DNA of 64,000 nt, taken from positions 124,001-188,000 of the forward strand of contig NZ_JTJW01000003.1 of NCBI RefSeq assembly GCF_000805385.1. The letters are read 5' to 3'. The position numbers were made by a program, and so were the translations under genes. Every line of letters starts with the position of its first letter. The first letter of the stretch is position 1. Of this stretch, positions 55,393-64,000 are shown piece after piece. The notes under the pieces were generated by a model. It saw only the letters and a program-made list of their open reading frames with translations. It was not told the origin of the DNA and made no database searches. This DNA is from Mycolicibacterium setense. GTDB lineage: Bacteria > Actinomycetota > Actinomycetes > Mycobacteriales > Mycobacteriaceae.

Positions 55393-55404
55393 GTGAGCGC
55401 TCAC
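55393..55404. promoter_or_regulatory. 12-bp palindrome between mmpL10 and PE
   Basis: GTGAGC-GCTCAC is a perfect palindrome in the 92-base gap upstream of the PE-PPE-domain gene. It could be an internal operator or chance. Confidence 0.25.
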
Positions 55405-55454
55405 GCATGATGTGTGTGAGACTACGAAACGAAGCGGGGCGATCGGGAGTGGGG

Positions 55455-56588
55455 ATGAAGAAACTCCTTGCAGGACTTGCAGTGTTGGTGACCACCAGCG
55501 TCACAGGATCCTTCGGCGTCCTCGGGAGTGCATGGGCTGATGACACGCCGGCCCCTACGCCGCCGCCTGGCGGGCCCGCCGCCGGAACGCCGTCAAACCC
55601 CGGAACGGCGTACGCATTGGGTGGCGCGCACGTTCTCGGCATTCCCTATGACGAGTACATCCGCATGACCGGCGAGCACTGGTTCCCCGGTATGAAGCGG
55701 ACAAAGGTCGACTACCCGGCGGGGCAGGTTCAGGGTCACACCCTGGAACGTTTCTTCCCCGGTATCGGTGCTCTCGGAGAACAGATGTATCCCGGCATCG
55801 GTCTCGACGGGCCCAGCATCGGTGAGTCTGTCGACGAGGGAGAAGGAAACCTCGAAGCCGCGATCCGTAACGGCGGCAAGGGAACAGCGATGGGGCTGTC
55901 CGAGGGAGCGCTCGTGCTCAACGCGGTAAAGGCGCGACTGGCCAATGACCCGACTGCTCCGCCGCCGGACCAGCTGAGCTTCGCGACGTTCGGCGACCCG
56001 ATTGCCAAGCACGCCTTCGGTGAGAGCTTCCTGACCCAGAACTTCCCCGTCGGCAGTGTCGTGCCGTTCATGGACTACCGCATACCGGCTCCCGTGGAGA
56101 GCCAGTACCACACCGACCAGTTCGTCTCCGCTTACGACAGCATCGCCGACTGGCCGGACCGGCCCGACAACTGGATGAGCGTGATGAACGCGATTGCGGG
56201 CCTGGCCACCGGCCACACCGCGATAGCCTTCACCAATCCGAGCAACGTGCCGCCGCAGAACATCAGAACGACGGTCAATTCCAAGGGTGGGACGACGACG
56301 ACCTACCTGGTTCCCGAAGAGCACCTGCCCTTGGTGTTGCCCTTCAAGTACCTCGGATATGACCAGAACACACTCAATCAGCTCGACGGGATCCTGCTCC
56401 CCATGGTCGATGCCGGTTATTCGCGGAACGACGATCCCGCGACGGCGCCGATCACGGTGGATCCGGTGCACGGTTTCGACCCGGCGGAAGTCACCGCACC
56501 TGCCAACGAGGCGACCTTCGGCGGCGGCACCGATCCGATGTCGGAGCTGGCCAACGCTGCGTTGTCTGTGCTGAACCCGCACGGCTGA
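55455..56588 (+). CDS. Secreted PE-PPE-domain acyltransferase of the TPP locus ('PE')
   Basis: This 377-residue exported protein has a clear signal peptide ('[28 protein letters not shown]', cleavage near AWA-DD). The mature protein is a PE-PPE-type serine alpha/beta-hydrolase (PF08237) with nucleophile elbow G-L-S-E-G ('[15 protein letters not shown]'). There is no N-terminal PE helix domain in spite of the customary name. In TPP producers this protein moves acyl groups between diacyltrehalose molecules outside the membrane, giving the final polyacyl product. I chose the ATG at 55455; an earlier in-frame start would bury the signal peptide. It stands between mmpL10 and fadD23. Confidence 0.88.
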   Translation: MKKLLAGLAVLVTTSVTGSFGVLGSAWADDTPAPTPPPGGPAAGTPSNPGTAYALGGAHVLGIPYDEYIRMTGEHWFPGMKRTKVDYPAGQVQGHTLERFFPGIGALGEQMYPGIGLDGPSIGESVDEGEGNLEAAIRNGGKGTAMGLSEGALVLNAVKARLANDPTAPPPDQLSFATFGDPIAKHAFGESFLTQNFPVGSVVPFMDYRIPAPVESQYHTDQFVSAYDSIADWPDRPDNWMSVMNAIAGLATGHTAIAFTNPSNVPPQNIRTTVNSKGGTTTTYLVPEEHLPLVLPFKYLGYDQNTLNQLDGILLPMVDAGYSRNDDPATAPITVDPVHGFDPAEVTAPANEATFGGGTDPMSELANAALSVLNPHG

Positions 56589-56636
56589 CGCAGTCGCCGA
56601 ACCGATTGATTCGACGAGTTACGGACGGATGTTTTG

Positions 56637-58388
56637 ATGCCTAGCCCCCAGTCGTCAATTCTGTCGATGTTGCACGGACGTGCCAGTCTGCGCCCCGACG
56701 ATCTTGCGTTCACCTTCACCGATTACACGGCTGACCCGGCGGGTGTGGTCGAGTCTCTGACGTGGTCGCAGCTGTCGCGCCGGACGATGAATGTGGCGCG
56801 CGAGATCAGCCTGCACGGGTCGGTCGGTGACCGGGCGGTGATTCTCGCCCCGCAGGGCCTCGAGTACATCCTGGCGTTCCTGGGTTCCATGCAAGCCGGG
56901 TTCGTGGCGGTTCCGCTCCCGATGCCTCACCGCGGTTCGAGTCATGATCGCGTGAGTGCGGTCTTCATCGATACGAAGCCTTCGGTGGTTTTGACGACGT
57001 CCGCGGCCGCCGAGGATGTCGGTGATTACGTGGATCAGTCGCGCATGAACACCGCGCCGAAGATCGTGGTGATCGACTCGCTGAATCTGGACGCCGAAGA
57101 ACACAGCGGTTCCGACGGCGGCACCGTCGAGTTCCCCAGCACGGCGTATCTGCAGTACAGCTCGGGTTCGACCCGGCTGCCCACCGGGGTGATGATCTCG
57201 CACCGCAACCTGCAGGCGAATTTCGAGCAGTTGATGCGTGGCTTGTTCGCCGAGGCCAACGTCAAGTCGCCGGGCAATATGACGATCGTTTCGTGGCTGC
57301 CCTTCTACCACGACATGGGTTTGGTCCTGGGTGTCTGCGCACCCATCCTGGGCGGCTACTCCGCGGCCCTGACGAGCCCGGTGGCGTTCTTGGAGAAGCC
57401 GTCCAGGTGGGTCCGGGCGCTCGCCGAGAACCCGGGTGCCTTTTCCGCCGCGCCCAACTTCGCCTTCGACCTGGCCGCCCGCAAGACCAAGGATGCCGAC
57501 CTCGCCGGTCTGGACCTCGGCGGCGTGGCGGGCATCATCAACGGCGCCGAGCGCGTCGAGCCGGCCACCTTGGAGCGATTCGCAGACAGGTTCGCCCACT
57601 TCAACTTTCGCGAGGACATGCTGCGTCCGTCGTACGGACTCGCCGAGGCGACGGTATTCGTGGCGACCGGAACCTGGAGCGACTCGTCGGAGGTCGGTCA
57701 CTTCGATGTCGATGAACTGGCGGCTGGCCGGGTTCGGCGGTGTGCGGCCGGAACTGGTTCTGCGCTGGTCAAATACAGGCCGCCGCAGTCACCGGTGGTG
57801 CGCATCGTGGATGTCGAGACGAACACGGAATGCGCGCCGGACGTGGTCGGCGAGATCTGGGTGCACGGCGACAACGTCGCGACCGGTTATTGGAGCAGGT
57901 CACCGGAGGAGCAGCAGTGCTTCGGTGCCACCCTCGCCGAACCGACACCCGGCACGCCTGCGGGTCCGTGGTTGAAGACCGGTGATCTGGGCTTCGTCTC
58001 CGAGGGTGATCTGTTCGTCGTCGGGCGCATCAAGGATCTGCTGATCATCCGCGGGCGCAATCACTATCCCGAGGACATCGAGGCAACGGTGCAACAGATC
58101 ACCGGTGGTCGGGTCGCGGCGATCTCGGTTCCGGTGAACAGCACCGAGAAGCTGGTGACCGTCATCGAGGTCAAGAAGCGGGGCGAGTCTCCGGTCGAGG
58201 CGGTGCACTGGCTCAAGGAGATCAAGAGCGACGTCACCTCCGCGATATCCAATGCGCACGGGTTGAACGTCGGGGATCTCGTGCTGGTACCTCCGGGGTC
58301 GATTCCCACCACCACGAGCGGCAAGGTCAGGCGCGCCGCCTGCGTCGAGCAGTACCGACAGGATGAGTTCACCCGGTTGGACGCCTGA
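56637..58388 (+). CDS. fadD23: Fatty acyl-AMP ligase FadD23
   Basis: This 583-residue adenylate-forming enzyme is of the FAAL type. The P-loop is '[22 protein letters not shown]', with '[14 protein letters not shown]' and '[22 protein letters not shown]' as typical FAAL segments. The C-terminal hinge and Lys region is '[20 protein letters not shown]' to '[12 protein letters not shown]'. It activates a fatty acid to acyl-AMP and loads it onto the Pks as starter. The start is ATG 56637, directly after an in-frame TTG. It is the last gene of the papA3 run; the next gene has its own promoter element. Confidence 0.92.
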   Translation: MPSPQSSILSMLHGRASLRPDDLAFTFTDYTADPAGVVESLTWSQLSRRTMNVAREISLHGSVGDRAVILAPQGLEYILAFLGSMQAGFVAVPLPMPHRGSSHDRVSAVFIDTKPSVVLTTSAAAEDVGDYVDQSRMNTAPKIVVIDSLNLDAEEHSGSDGGTVEFPSTAYLQYSSGSTRLPTGVMISHRNLQANFEQLMRGLFAEANVKSPGNMTIVSWLPFYHDMGLVLGVCAPILGGYSAALTSPVAFLEKPSRWVRALAENPGAFSAAPNFAFDLAARKTKDADLAGLDLGGVAGIINGAERVEPATLERFADRFAHFNFREDMLRPSYGLAEATVFVATGTWSDSSEVGHFDVDELAAGRVRRCAAGTGSALVKYRPPQSPVVRIVDVETNTECAPDVVGEIWVHGDNVATGYWSRSPEEQQCFGATLAEPTPGTPAGPWLKTGDLGFVSEGDLFVVGRIKDLLIIRGRNHYPEDIEATVQQITGGRVAAISVPVNSTEKLVTVIEVKKRGESPVEAVHWLKEIKSDVTSAISNAHGLNVGDLVLVPPGSIPTTTSGKVRRAACVEQYRQDEFTRLDA

Positions 58389-58416
58389 GCGTCACGGGTT
58401 GGTCCTTCATCGTCAG

Positions 58417-58422
58417 TACCGT
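58417..58422 (+). promoter_or_regulatory. Candidate -10 (TACCGT), leaderless spacing
   Basis: TACCGT ends 8 bases before the ATG at 58430, suggesting a separate, leaderless transcript for the P1 peptidase. Confidence 0.35.
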
Positions 58423-58429
58423 TGGGACG

Positions 58430-59314
58430 ATGTCGGTAGTCAACTCGCAAATCACGCAGTTAGGTGGGGTGTCCGTTGGTCATTGGACCGATGAGTCGTC
58501 TCTGACCGGGTGTACGGCTGTTCTGCTTCCTCCCGGCGCCGTGGCGTCGCGGGAGGTCCGTGGTGGTGCACCGGCGACGCGGGATTTGGACGCATTGGCT
58601 CCGGACAAGGCGGTTACATCTATCGATGCCGTTCTTCTCACCGGAGGCTCGGCTTTTGGTTTGGCTTCTGCCGACGGGGTGATGAGGTTCCTCGAGGAAC
58701 AACGACGCGGCGTACCCACTCCCGGTGGGCTCGTTCCCATCGTTCCGACGATGGCTCTATTTGACCTGGCAGTCGGCAACTCATCGGTCCGTCCGACGGC
58801 TGAGAACGGATACCAGGCCGCCTCGTCGGCGACCGGTCCCAGCTTCGCGGTGGGGCGGATCGGAGCGGGAGTCGGTGCCTTCACATCGCACTGGCGCGGC
58901 GAAGGAGACCGCAAGCCCGGCGGGATCCAGTACGCGGAAACCGTTTTGGGAGATCTGGTGGTCGGTGCGCTGTGCGCGGTGAACGCATATGGCGACGTCG
59001 ACCGCGGGAACACCGCCGTGAGTCTGGACAGCGTCGCGGATCTGAAGCCACCGTTCACTTACTCGTCGGACCGTGTCCATACGACGATCGGTGTCGTGAT
59101 ATCCAATGCGCGACTGGATAAGACGGCATGCTTCGTGGTTGCTCAGGGTGCGCACGACGGACTTTCGCGTGCTCTCACGCCGCCCCACACCAGATATGAC
59201 GGCGATGGGTTCGTGGCCGTGGCAACAGGTGAAGTCGAGGCCGATGTCGACACCGTCCGCCTCATGGCGCTGGACGCTGTTTGTCGTGCGATACGTTCAG
59301 CTCCGGAGCGGTGA
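58430..59314 (+). CDS. P1 family aminopeptidase (DmpA/BapA-like)
   Basis: This 294-residue protein belongs to the self-processing P1 (Ntn-type) peptidase family. 'SVGHWTDESSLTGCTAVLLPPGAVASREVRGGAPATRDLD' and 'VLLTGGSAFGLASADGVMRFLEEQRRG' are family blocks. The nucleophile is expected at the Thr pair in 'VHTTIGVVISNARLDKTA', after internal cleavage. Such enzymes release N-terminal residues or hydrolyse beta-peptides and amides. Its position after fadD23 is probably coincidental or metabolic; the physiological substrate is unknown. A TACCGT element suggests its own leaderless transcript. Confidence 0.85.
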   Translation: MSVVNSQITQLGGVSVGHWTDESSLTGCTAVLLPPGAVASREVRGGAPATRDLDALAPDKAVTSIDAVLLTGGSAFGLASADGVMRFLEEQRRGVPTPGGLVPIVPTMALFDLAVGNSSVRPTAENGYQAASSATGPSFAVGRIGAGVGAFTSHWRGEGDRKPGGIQYAETVLGDLVVGALCAVNAYGDVDRGNTAVSLDSVADLKPPFTYSSDRVHTTIGVVISNARLDKTACFVVAQGAHDGLSRALTPPHTRYDGDGFVAVATGEVEADVDTVRLMALDAVCRAIRSAPER

Positions 59315-59352
59315 TCAGACTACGAACGACCGGGCGGCATCGCCGATCACAC

Positions 59353-60015
59353 TCACAGGCCGACGAGCCCCACGACGACCAGCACCGCGCCGACAGTGGC
59401 CACCACGGCCGCTACCTTGCGGTGGCGTTGCGTCTGCAGCCAGGTGTGCAGCGCCGACAGGGCAGCGCGGGTGCGCTCGGGGGCCAGCAGGTAGGAGATC
59501 AGCGGAATCTCCACGAGTCCGAACGCCACCACGTTGAACAGCAGCAGGGCGCCCACTTGGGTGGCTGCCGCGGCGCCGGAGGCCACGATGAGCGCGAGTG
59601 CGGCGAGATAGTCGACCGACGGCAGTGCGATGCCCAGGCCCGCGGCGCTGGCCGTCCACAGTGAGTGACCACCCAGCAGTTGCCGGACGCGTGTCATGAG
59701 CGGACCGGGTTCCCGCTCACGTCTGGGACCCAGGATGCGCGTCGGTCTGCCGATGGCCAGGACAGCCGCGGCCAGCAGCGCTGCCGCCCCCACCGCCAAT
59801 TGCACTCTGGGAAGGGTGAAATGGGCCGATCCGAGGGCCGGCCGCAAGATGAACAGCACGACGATGCCCACCGTGGTTCCCATCGCGAAACCACCGATGA
59901 GGAACGCCAGCAGTTGCAGCAGCGGCCGCGGCCGGTTCAGCATCACGACGGTCATGCCGATGCGGAAGGGCTCCAGGCTGACGGCGGCGGCCATCACCAG
60001 AAGCGGAATCCACAT
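59353..60015 (-). CDS. GAP/Sap family lipid-addressing membrane protein
   Basis: This 220-residue protein has six membrane helices and matches the GAP family (PF11139), which includes Gap for glycopeptidolipid and Sap for sulfolipid-1. The helix pair 'AVSLEPFRIGMTVVMLNRPRPLLQLLAFLIGGFAMG' carries the typical 'P.R.G...ML.RPRP....L' signature. 'GLGIALPSVDYLAALALIVASG' and the C-terminal helix follow. Known members help surface-lipid transport alongside an MmpL, so here it may address TPP. The ATG at 60015 (MWIPLLVMAAAVSLEP) gives the normal family N terminus; a longer frame opens at 60057. Confidence 0.83.
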   Translation of the reverse strand: MWIPLLVMAAAVSLEPFRIGMTVVMLNRPRPLLQLLAFLIGGFAMGTTVGIVVLFILRPALGSAHFTLPRVQLAVGAAALLAAAVLAIGRPTRILGPRREREPGPLMTRVRQLLGGHSLWTASAAGLGIALPSVDYLAALALIVASGAAAATQVGALLLFNVVAFGLVEIPLISYLLAPERTRAALSALHTWLQTQRHRKVAAVVATVGAVLVVVGLVGL

Positions 60016-60095
60016 GATGGGCGCCAACTTACCGGCCCGCCCCCGGGTTGTGTTCACCGCGATCGCGACTCTGGCCCGCGCCGCCGGTCACGACG

Positions 60096-61599
<1,504 letters not shown>

Positions 61600-61632
61600 C
61601 TTCCTCGGCGCCGCGGTAACGGATCGGCCGAC

Positions 61633-61794
61633 TCAGGGGCGAGCGGCGAGTTCGTCGCGATATTTGGCGATGCGCGCTTCGATCTCGCCCGCATCGCCCG
61701 GGCGGCCCTCTTTACGGGCCAGCTCGGCCCGGACCGATAGTTCCCGGATCGCGGTCCGGATCTCGTTGACGCTGTGAGTCTGTCCCATGCTCAT
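61633..61794 (-). CDS. Small conserved-looking hypothetical protein
   Basis: This is a 53-residue charged helical protein ('NEIRTAIRELSVRAELARKEGRPGDAGEIEARIAKYRDELAARP'), with no membrane segment and no family I recognise. Two ATGs are possible, 61794 and 61788; AAAGG stands seven bases before the first. It follows the sdh operon on the same strand but is separated by a hairpin. The even spacing of Arg, Glu and Ala suggests a helical hairpin. In M. tuberculosis the membrane protein Rv0246 lies in this interval instead. Confidence 0.6.
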   Translation of the reverse strand: MSMGQTHSVNEIRTAIRELSVRAELARKEGRPGDAGEIEARIAKYRDELAARP

Positions 61795-61838
61795 GAAGCT
61801 GCCTTTCGACGCTGATTGGCTGCTCCTCGAGCCTACGC

Positions 61839-61894
61839 CGAGCGTGCACTCAGATCGCATCCTGAAGTGAAATCGCGATCTGAACGCACAGTCG
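61839..61894 (-). terminator. Imperfect long hairpin after sdhB (repeat family A)
   Basis: Arms 61839-61858 and 61875-61894 pair over 20 positions with four mismatches around a 16-base loop. The core CAGATCGC / GCGATCTG is the same as in the hairpin at 21133-21188. It lies just after the sdhB stop. Confidence 0.6.
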
Positions 61895-61905
61895 ACGCAA
61901 GATAG

Positions 61906-62655
61906 CTACCGCCTAAAGAGCTTGTTGCCCAACCACACAATCGGGTCGTACTTGCGGTCGGCCACCCGTTCCTTCATCGGGATCAGCGCGTTGTCGGTGA
62001 TCTTGATGTTTTCCGGGCACACCTCGGTGCAGCATTTGGTGATGTTGCAGTAGCCCAGGCCGAACTCGTCCTGAGCCATGTCCTTGCGGTCCACGACGTC
62101 GAGCGGGTGCATGTCCAACTCGGCGATCCGCATGTGGAACCGGGGGCCGGCGAAGGCTTCTTTGTTCTCCTCGTGATCGCGCACCACGTGGCAGACGTTC
62201 TGGCACAGGAAGCACTCGATGCACTTGCGGAATTCCTGGCTGCGCTCGACGTCCTGCTGCTGCATGCGGTACTCGCCGGGCTGTAGATCCTTCGGCGGCG
62301 TGAATGACGGGATCTGGCGAGCCTTTTCGTAGTTGAACGAAACGTCGGTCACGAGGTCGCGCATCACCGGGAACGTCCGCAGCGGCGTCACCGTCACGGT
62401 CTCGGACGGGTCGAACGTCGACATCCGGGTCATGCACATCAGCCGTGGGCGGCCGTTGATCTCCGCCGAGCAGGACCCGCACTTGCCGGCCTTGCAGTTC
62501 CACCGCACCGCCAGATCGCCGGCCTGGGTCGCCTGCAGGCGGTGGATGATGTCGAGCACCACCTCGCCGTCGTTGACCTCGACGGTGTAGTCCTGCAATT
62601 CGCCGCCGGTCTCGTCGCCCCGCCAGACTCGCAGGTTCGCGTCATACGCCGCCAT
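61906..62655 (-). CDS. sdhB: Succinate dehydrogenase iron-sulfur subunit (Sdh1 type, Rv0247c-like)
   Basis: This 249-residue protein has the [2Fe-2S] cysteines C54, C59, C62 and C74 ('CKAGKCGSCSAEINGRPRLMC'), a second Cys cluster 'CIECFLCQNVC' and 'CCTEVCPE' for the [4Fe-4S] and third centres. It passes electrons from SdhA to the membrane quinone site. The Rv0247c-Rv0249c enzyme is the Sdh1 complex of mycobacteria. The ATG lies one base after the sdhA stop (TGACATG). It is the last gene of the operon, closed by a repeat-family hairpin. Confidence 0.93.
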   Translation of the reverse strand: MAAYDANLRVWRGDETGGELQDYTVEVNDGEVVLDIIHRLQATQAGDLAVRWNCKAGKCGSCSAEINGRPRLMCMTRMSTFDPSETVTVTPLRTFPVMRDLVTDVSFNYEKARQIPSFTPPKDLQPGEYRMQQQDVERSQEFRKCIECFLCQNVCHVVRDHEENKEAFAGPRFHMRIAELDMHPLDVVDRKDMAQDEFGLGYCNITKCCTEVCPENIKITDNALIPMKERVADRKYDPIVWLGNKLFRR

Positions 62656-62656
62656 G

Positions 62657-64000
62657 TCAGCCCTTCCGATCGGGGTGTTCGGCCAGTTCTTGTTCGGTGT
62701 AGTACTTTTCGAGTTCGGACAGCTCGAACGTGGCGAGCAGGTCCTCCCTCATGGGCAGTTGGGATTCCGGCGTCACCGTCACGTCCGGGACCACCTGATC
62801 CTCACCCGTCGTCCGGCACACCAGCAGGGTGTTGCGCCAGTTCGCGTCCATGTCCGGATAGTCGTCGCGGGTGTGCCCGCCCCGGCTTTCGGTGCGTGCC
62901 AGGGCGGCCTTGGCGACGCACTCGCTGACCAGCAGCATGTTGCGCATGTCGATGGCCAGGTGCCAGCCGGGGTTGAAGACGCGACCGCCCTCGACGCTGA
63001 CGTTGTGGATGCGGGTGCGGAGCTCGGCCAGCTTGGCCAGTGCTTCCTCGATCTCGTCGGCCTTGCGGATGATGCCGACCAGGTCGTTCATGCACTGCTG
63101 CAGCTCGGCGTGCAGGGTGTACGGGTTCTCCGGGTTGGGGTGCGAGTCGAACGGCGACAACGCCAGTTCCGTGGCCTCGACGATCGCGGCCTCCGAGACC
63201 GCGGGCCGCTCCGGCAGTGCCTGCACGTAGTCGGCTGCGCCCAGACCGGCGCGGCGACCGAACACCAACAGGTCTGAAAGGGAGTTACCACCAAGGCGGT
63301 TCGAGCCGTGCATGCCGCCTGAACACTCGCCCGCGGCGAACAGTCCCGGGGTGGCCGCCCCGCCGGTGTCGGGATCGACCTCGATGCCGCCCATCACGTA
63401 GTGGCACGTGGGGCCGACTTCCATTTCGTCCTTGGTGATGTCGACCTCGGCCAGCTCCTTGAACTGGTGGTACATCGACGGCAGCCGGCGCTTGATCTCC
63501 TCGGTGGGCATCCGGGAGGCGATGTCGAGGTACACCCCGCCGTGCGGCGAGCCGCGGCCCGCCTTCACCTCTGAGTTGATGGCGCGGGCCACCTCGTCGC
63601 GGGGCAGCAGGTCAGGCGTGCGCCGCGCCGAATCGTTGTCCTTGAGCCACTGGTCGGCTTCTTCTTCGGTCTCGGCGTACTGGCCCTTGAACACCGCCGG
63701 GATGTAGTCGAACATGAACCGCTTGCCCTCGGAGTTCTTGAGCACTCCGCCGTCACCGCGGACGCCCTCGGTGACCAGGATGCCCTTCACCGACAAGGGC
63801 CAGACCATGCCGGTGGGGTGGAACTGGATGAACTCCATGTTGATCAGCCCGGAGCCGGCGCGCAGCGCCAGGGCGTGGCCGTCGCCGGTGTACTCCCACG
63901 AGTTCGACGAGACCTTGAACGACTTGCCGATACCGCCGGTGGCCAGCACGATCGCGGGGGCCTCGAACAGCACGAACTTGCCGGTCTCACGGTAGTAGCC
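62657..64000 (-). CDS. sdhA: Succinate dehydrogenase flavoprotein subunit, C-terminal part (Rv0248c-like)
   Basis: The frame is open to the window edge, so about 447 C-terminal residues are visible and the N-terminal FAD motif and flavin-linking His lie outside. The visible part carries 'HGSNRLGGNSLSDLLVFGRRAG' and the catalytic 'RTESRGGHTRDDYPDMD'. 'MGGIEVDPDTGGAATPGLFAAGECSGGMHG' is a further flavoprotein block. It oxidises succinate to fumarate. It overlaps neither neighbour and couples to sdhB with a one-base gap. The membrane subunit gene would be expected just outside the window. Confidence 0.95.
   Translation of the reverse strand, partial: GYYRETGKFVLFEAPAIVLATGGIGKSFKVSSNSWEYTGDGHALALRAGSGLINMEFIQFHPTGMVWPLSVKGILVTEGVRGDGGVLKNSEGKRFMFDYIPAVFKGQYAETEEEADQWLKDNDSARRTPDLLPRDEVARAINSEVKAGRGSPHGGVYLDIASRMPTEEIKRRLPSMYHQFKELAEVDITKDEMEVGPTCHYVMGGIEVDPDTGGAATPGLFAAGECSGGMHGSNRLGGNSLSDLLVFGRRAGLGAADYVQALPERPAVSEAAIVEATELALSPFDSHPNPENPYTLHAELQQCMNDLVGIIRKADEIEEALAKLAELRTRIHNVSVEGGRVFNPGWHLAIDMRNMLLVSECVAKAALARTESRGGHTRDDYPDMDANWRNTLLVCRTTGEDQVVPDVTVTPESQLPMREDLLATFELSELEKYYTEQELAEHPDRKG

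Noticed and set aside
55455..56588. PE-family protein with an N-terminal PE domain
   Set aside because: The N terminus is a Sec-type signal peptide; only the C-terminal PE-PPE hydrolase fold is present.

Overview
The window is chromosomal DNA from a rapidly growing mycobacterium (Mycolicibacterium type). The evidence is high GC, a gene order that follows M. tuberculosis Rv0232 to Rv0248c, and the presence of AftD, MmpS/MmpL, PapA, FAAL and a type I polyketide synthase. The species cannot be fixed from the sequence alone.

The conserved backbone, left to right, is: TetR (Rv0232-like), R2-like ligand-binding oxidase (Rv0233), AftD (Rv0236c), the small DUF2613 protein (Rv0236A), LpqI (Rv0237), TetR (Rv0238), HtdX-FabG4-FadA2 (Rv0241c-0243), FadE5 (Rv0244c), flavin reductase (Rv0245), and SdhB-SdhA (Rv0247c-0248c, sdhA cut by the window end). 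Accessory blocks sit between these anchors.

Block 1 (about 11.5-14.2 kb) is a three-gene cassette of an EspC-like protein, a WXG100/alpha-beta-hydrolase fusion and a probable lipoprotein. Block 2 (15.4-21.1 kb) is a tightly overlapping MksF-MksE-MksB condensin operon with no MksG/JetD nuclease gene beside it. Block 3 (25-36 kb) fills the fadA2-fadE5 interval, where M. smegmatis carries its glycopeptidolipid genes. Here it holds an F420-type LLM oxidoreductase, a two-component system, an MmpS-MmpL transporter with a divergent TetR, three small envelope or stress proteins with candidate SigF promoters, and a haem peroxidase fused to peptidoglycan-binding repeats. Block 4 (38.3-61.1 kb) is a trehalose polyphleate (TPP)-type locus: a two-module Pks, divergent from PapA3-MmpL10-PE/PPE-domain protein-FadD23. 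It is flanked by a DapB-like oxidoreductase, a P1 peptidase, a Gap/Sap-type lipid-addressing membrane protein and a 2-oxoglutarate oxygenase.

For TPP, the expected logic is that FadD23 activates a starter acid and Pks extends it with malonyl units to polyunsaturated phleic acids. PapA3 acylates trehalose, MmpL10 exports the diacyltrehalose, and the secreted PE-PPE-domain enzyme completes acyl transfer outside. The Pks domain order (KS-AT-KR-ACP, then KS-AT-DH-ER-KR-ACP) nearly fits the repeating unit of phleic acid but leaves module 1 without a dehydratase.

Regulatory DNA is rich. There is a consensus CRP site next to a perfect TetR operator before the R2lox operon. A TTAC-N6-GTAA palindrome is shared by the fabG4/fadA2 and fadE5 promoters, and a TACCG-N2-CGGTA palindrome is shared by the mmpS/tetR and fadE5 promoters. 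Several genes have a TANNNT hexamer placed for leaderless transcription. Long hairpins, some falling into repeat families, close most convergent gene pairs.
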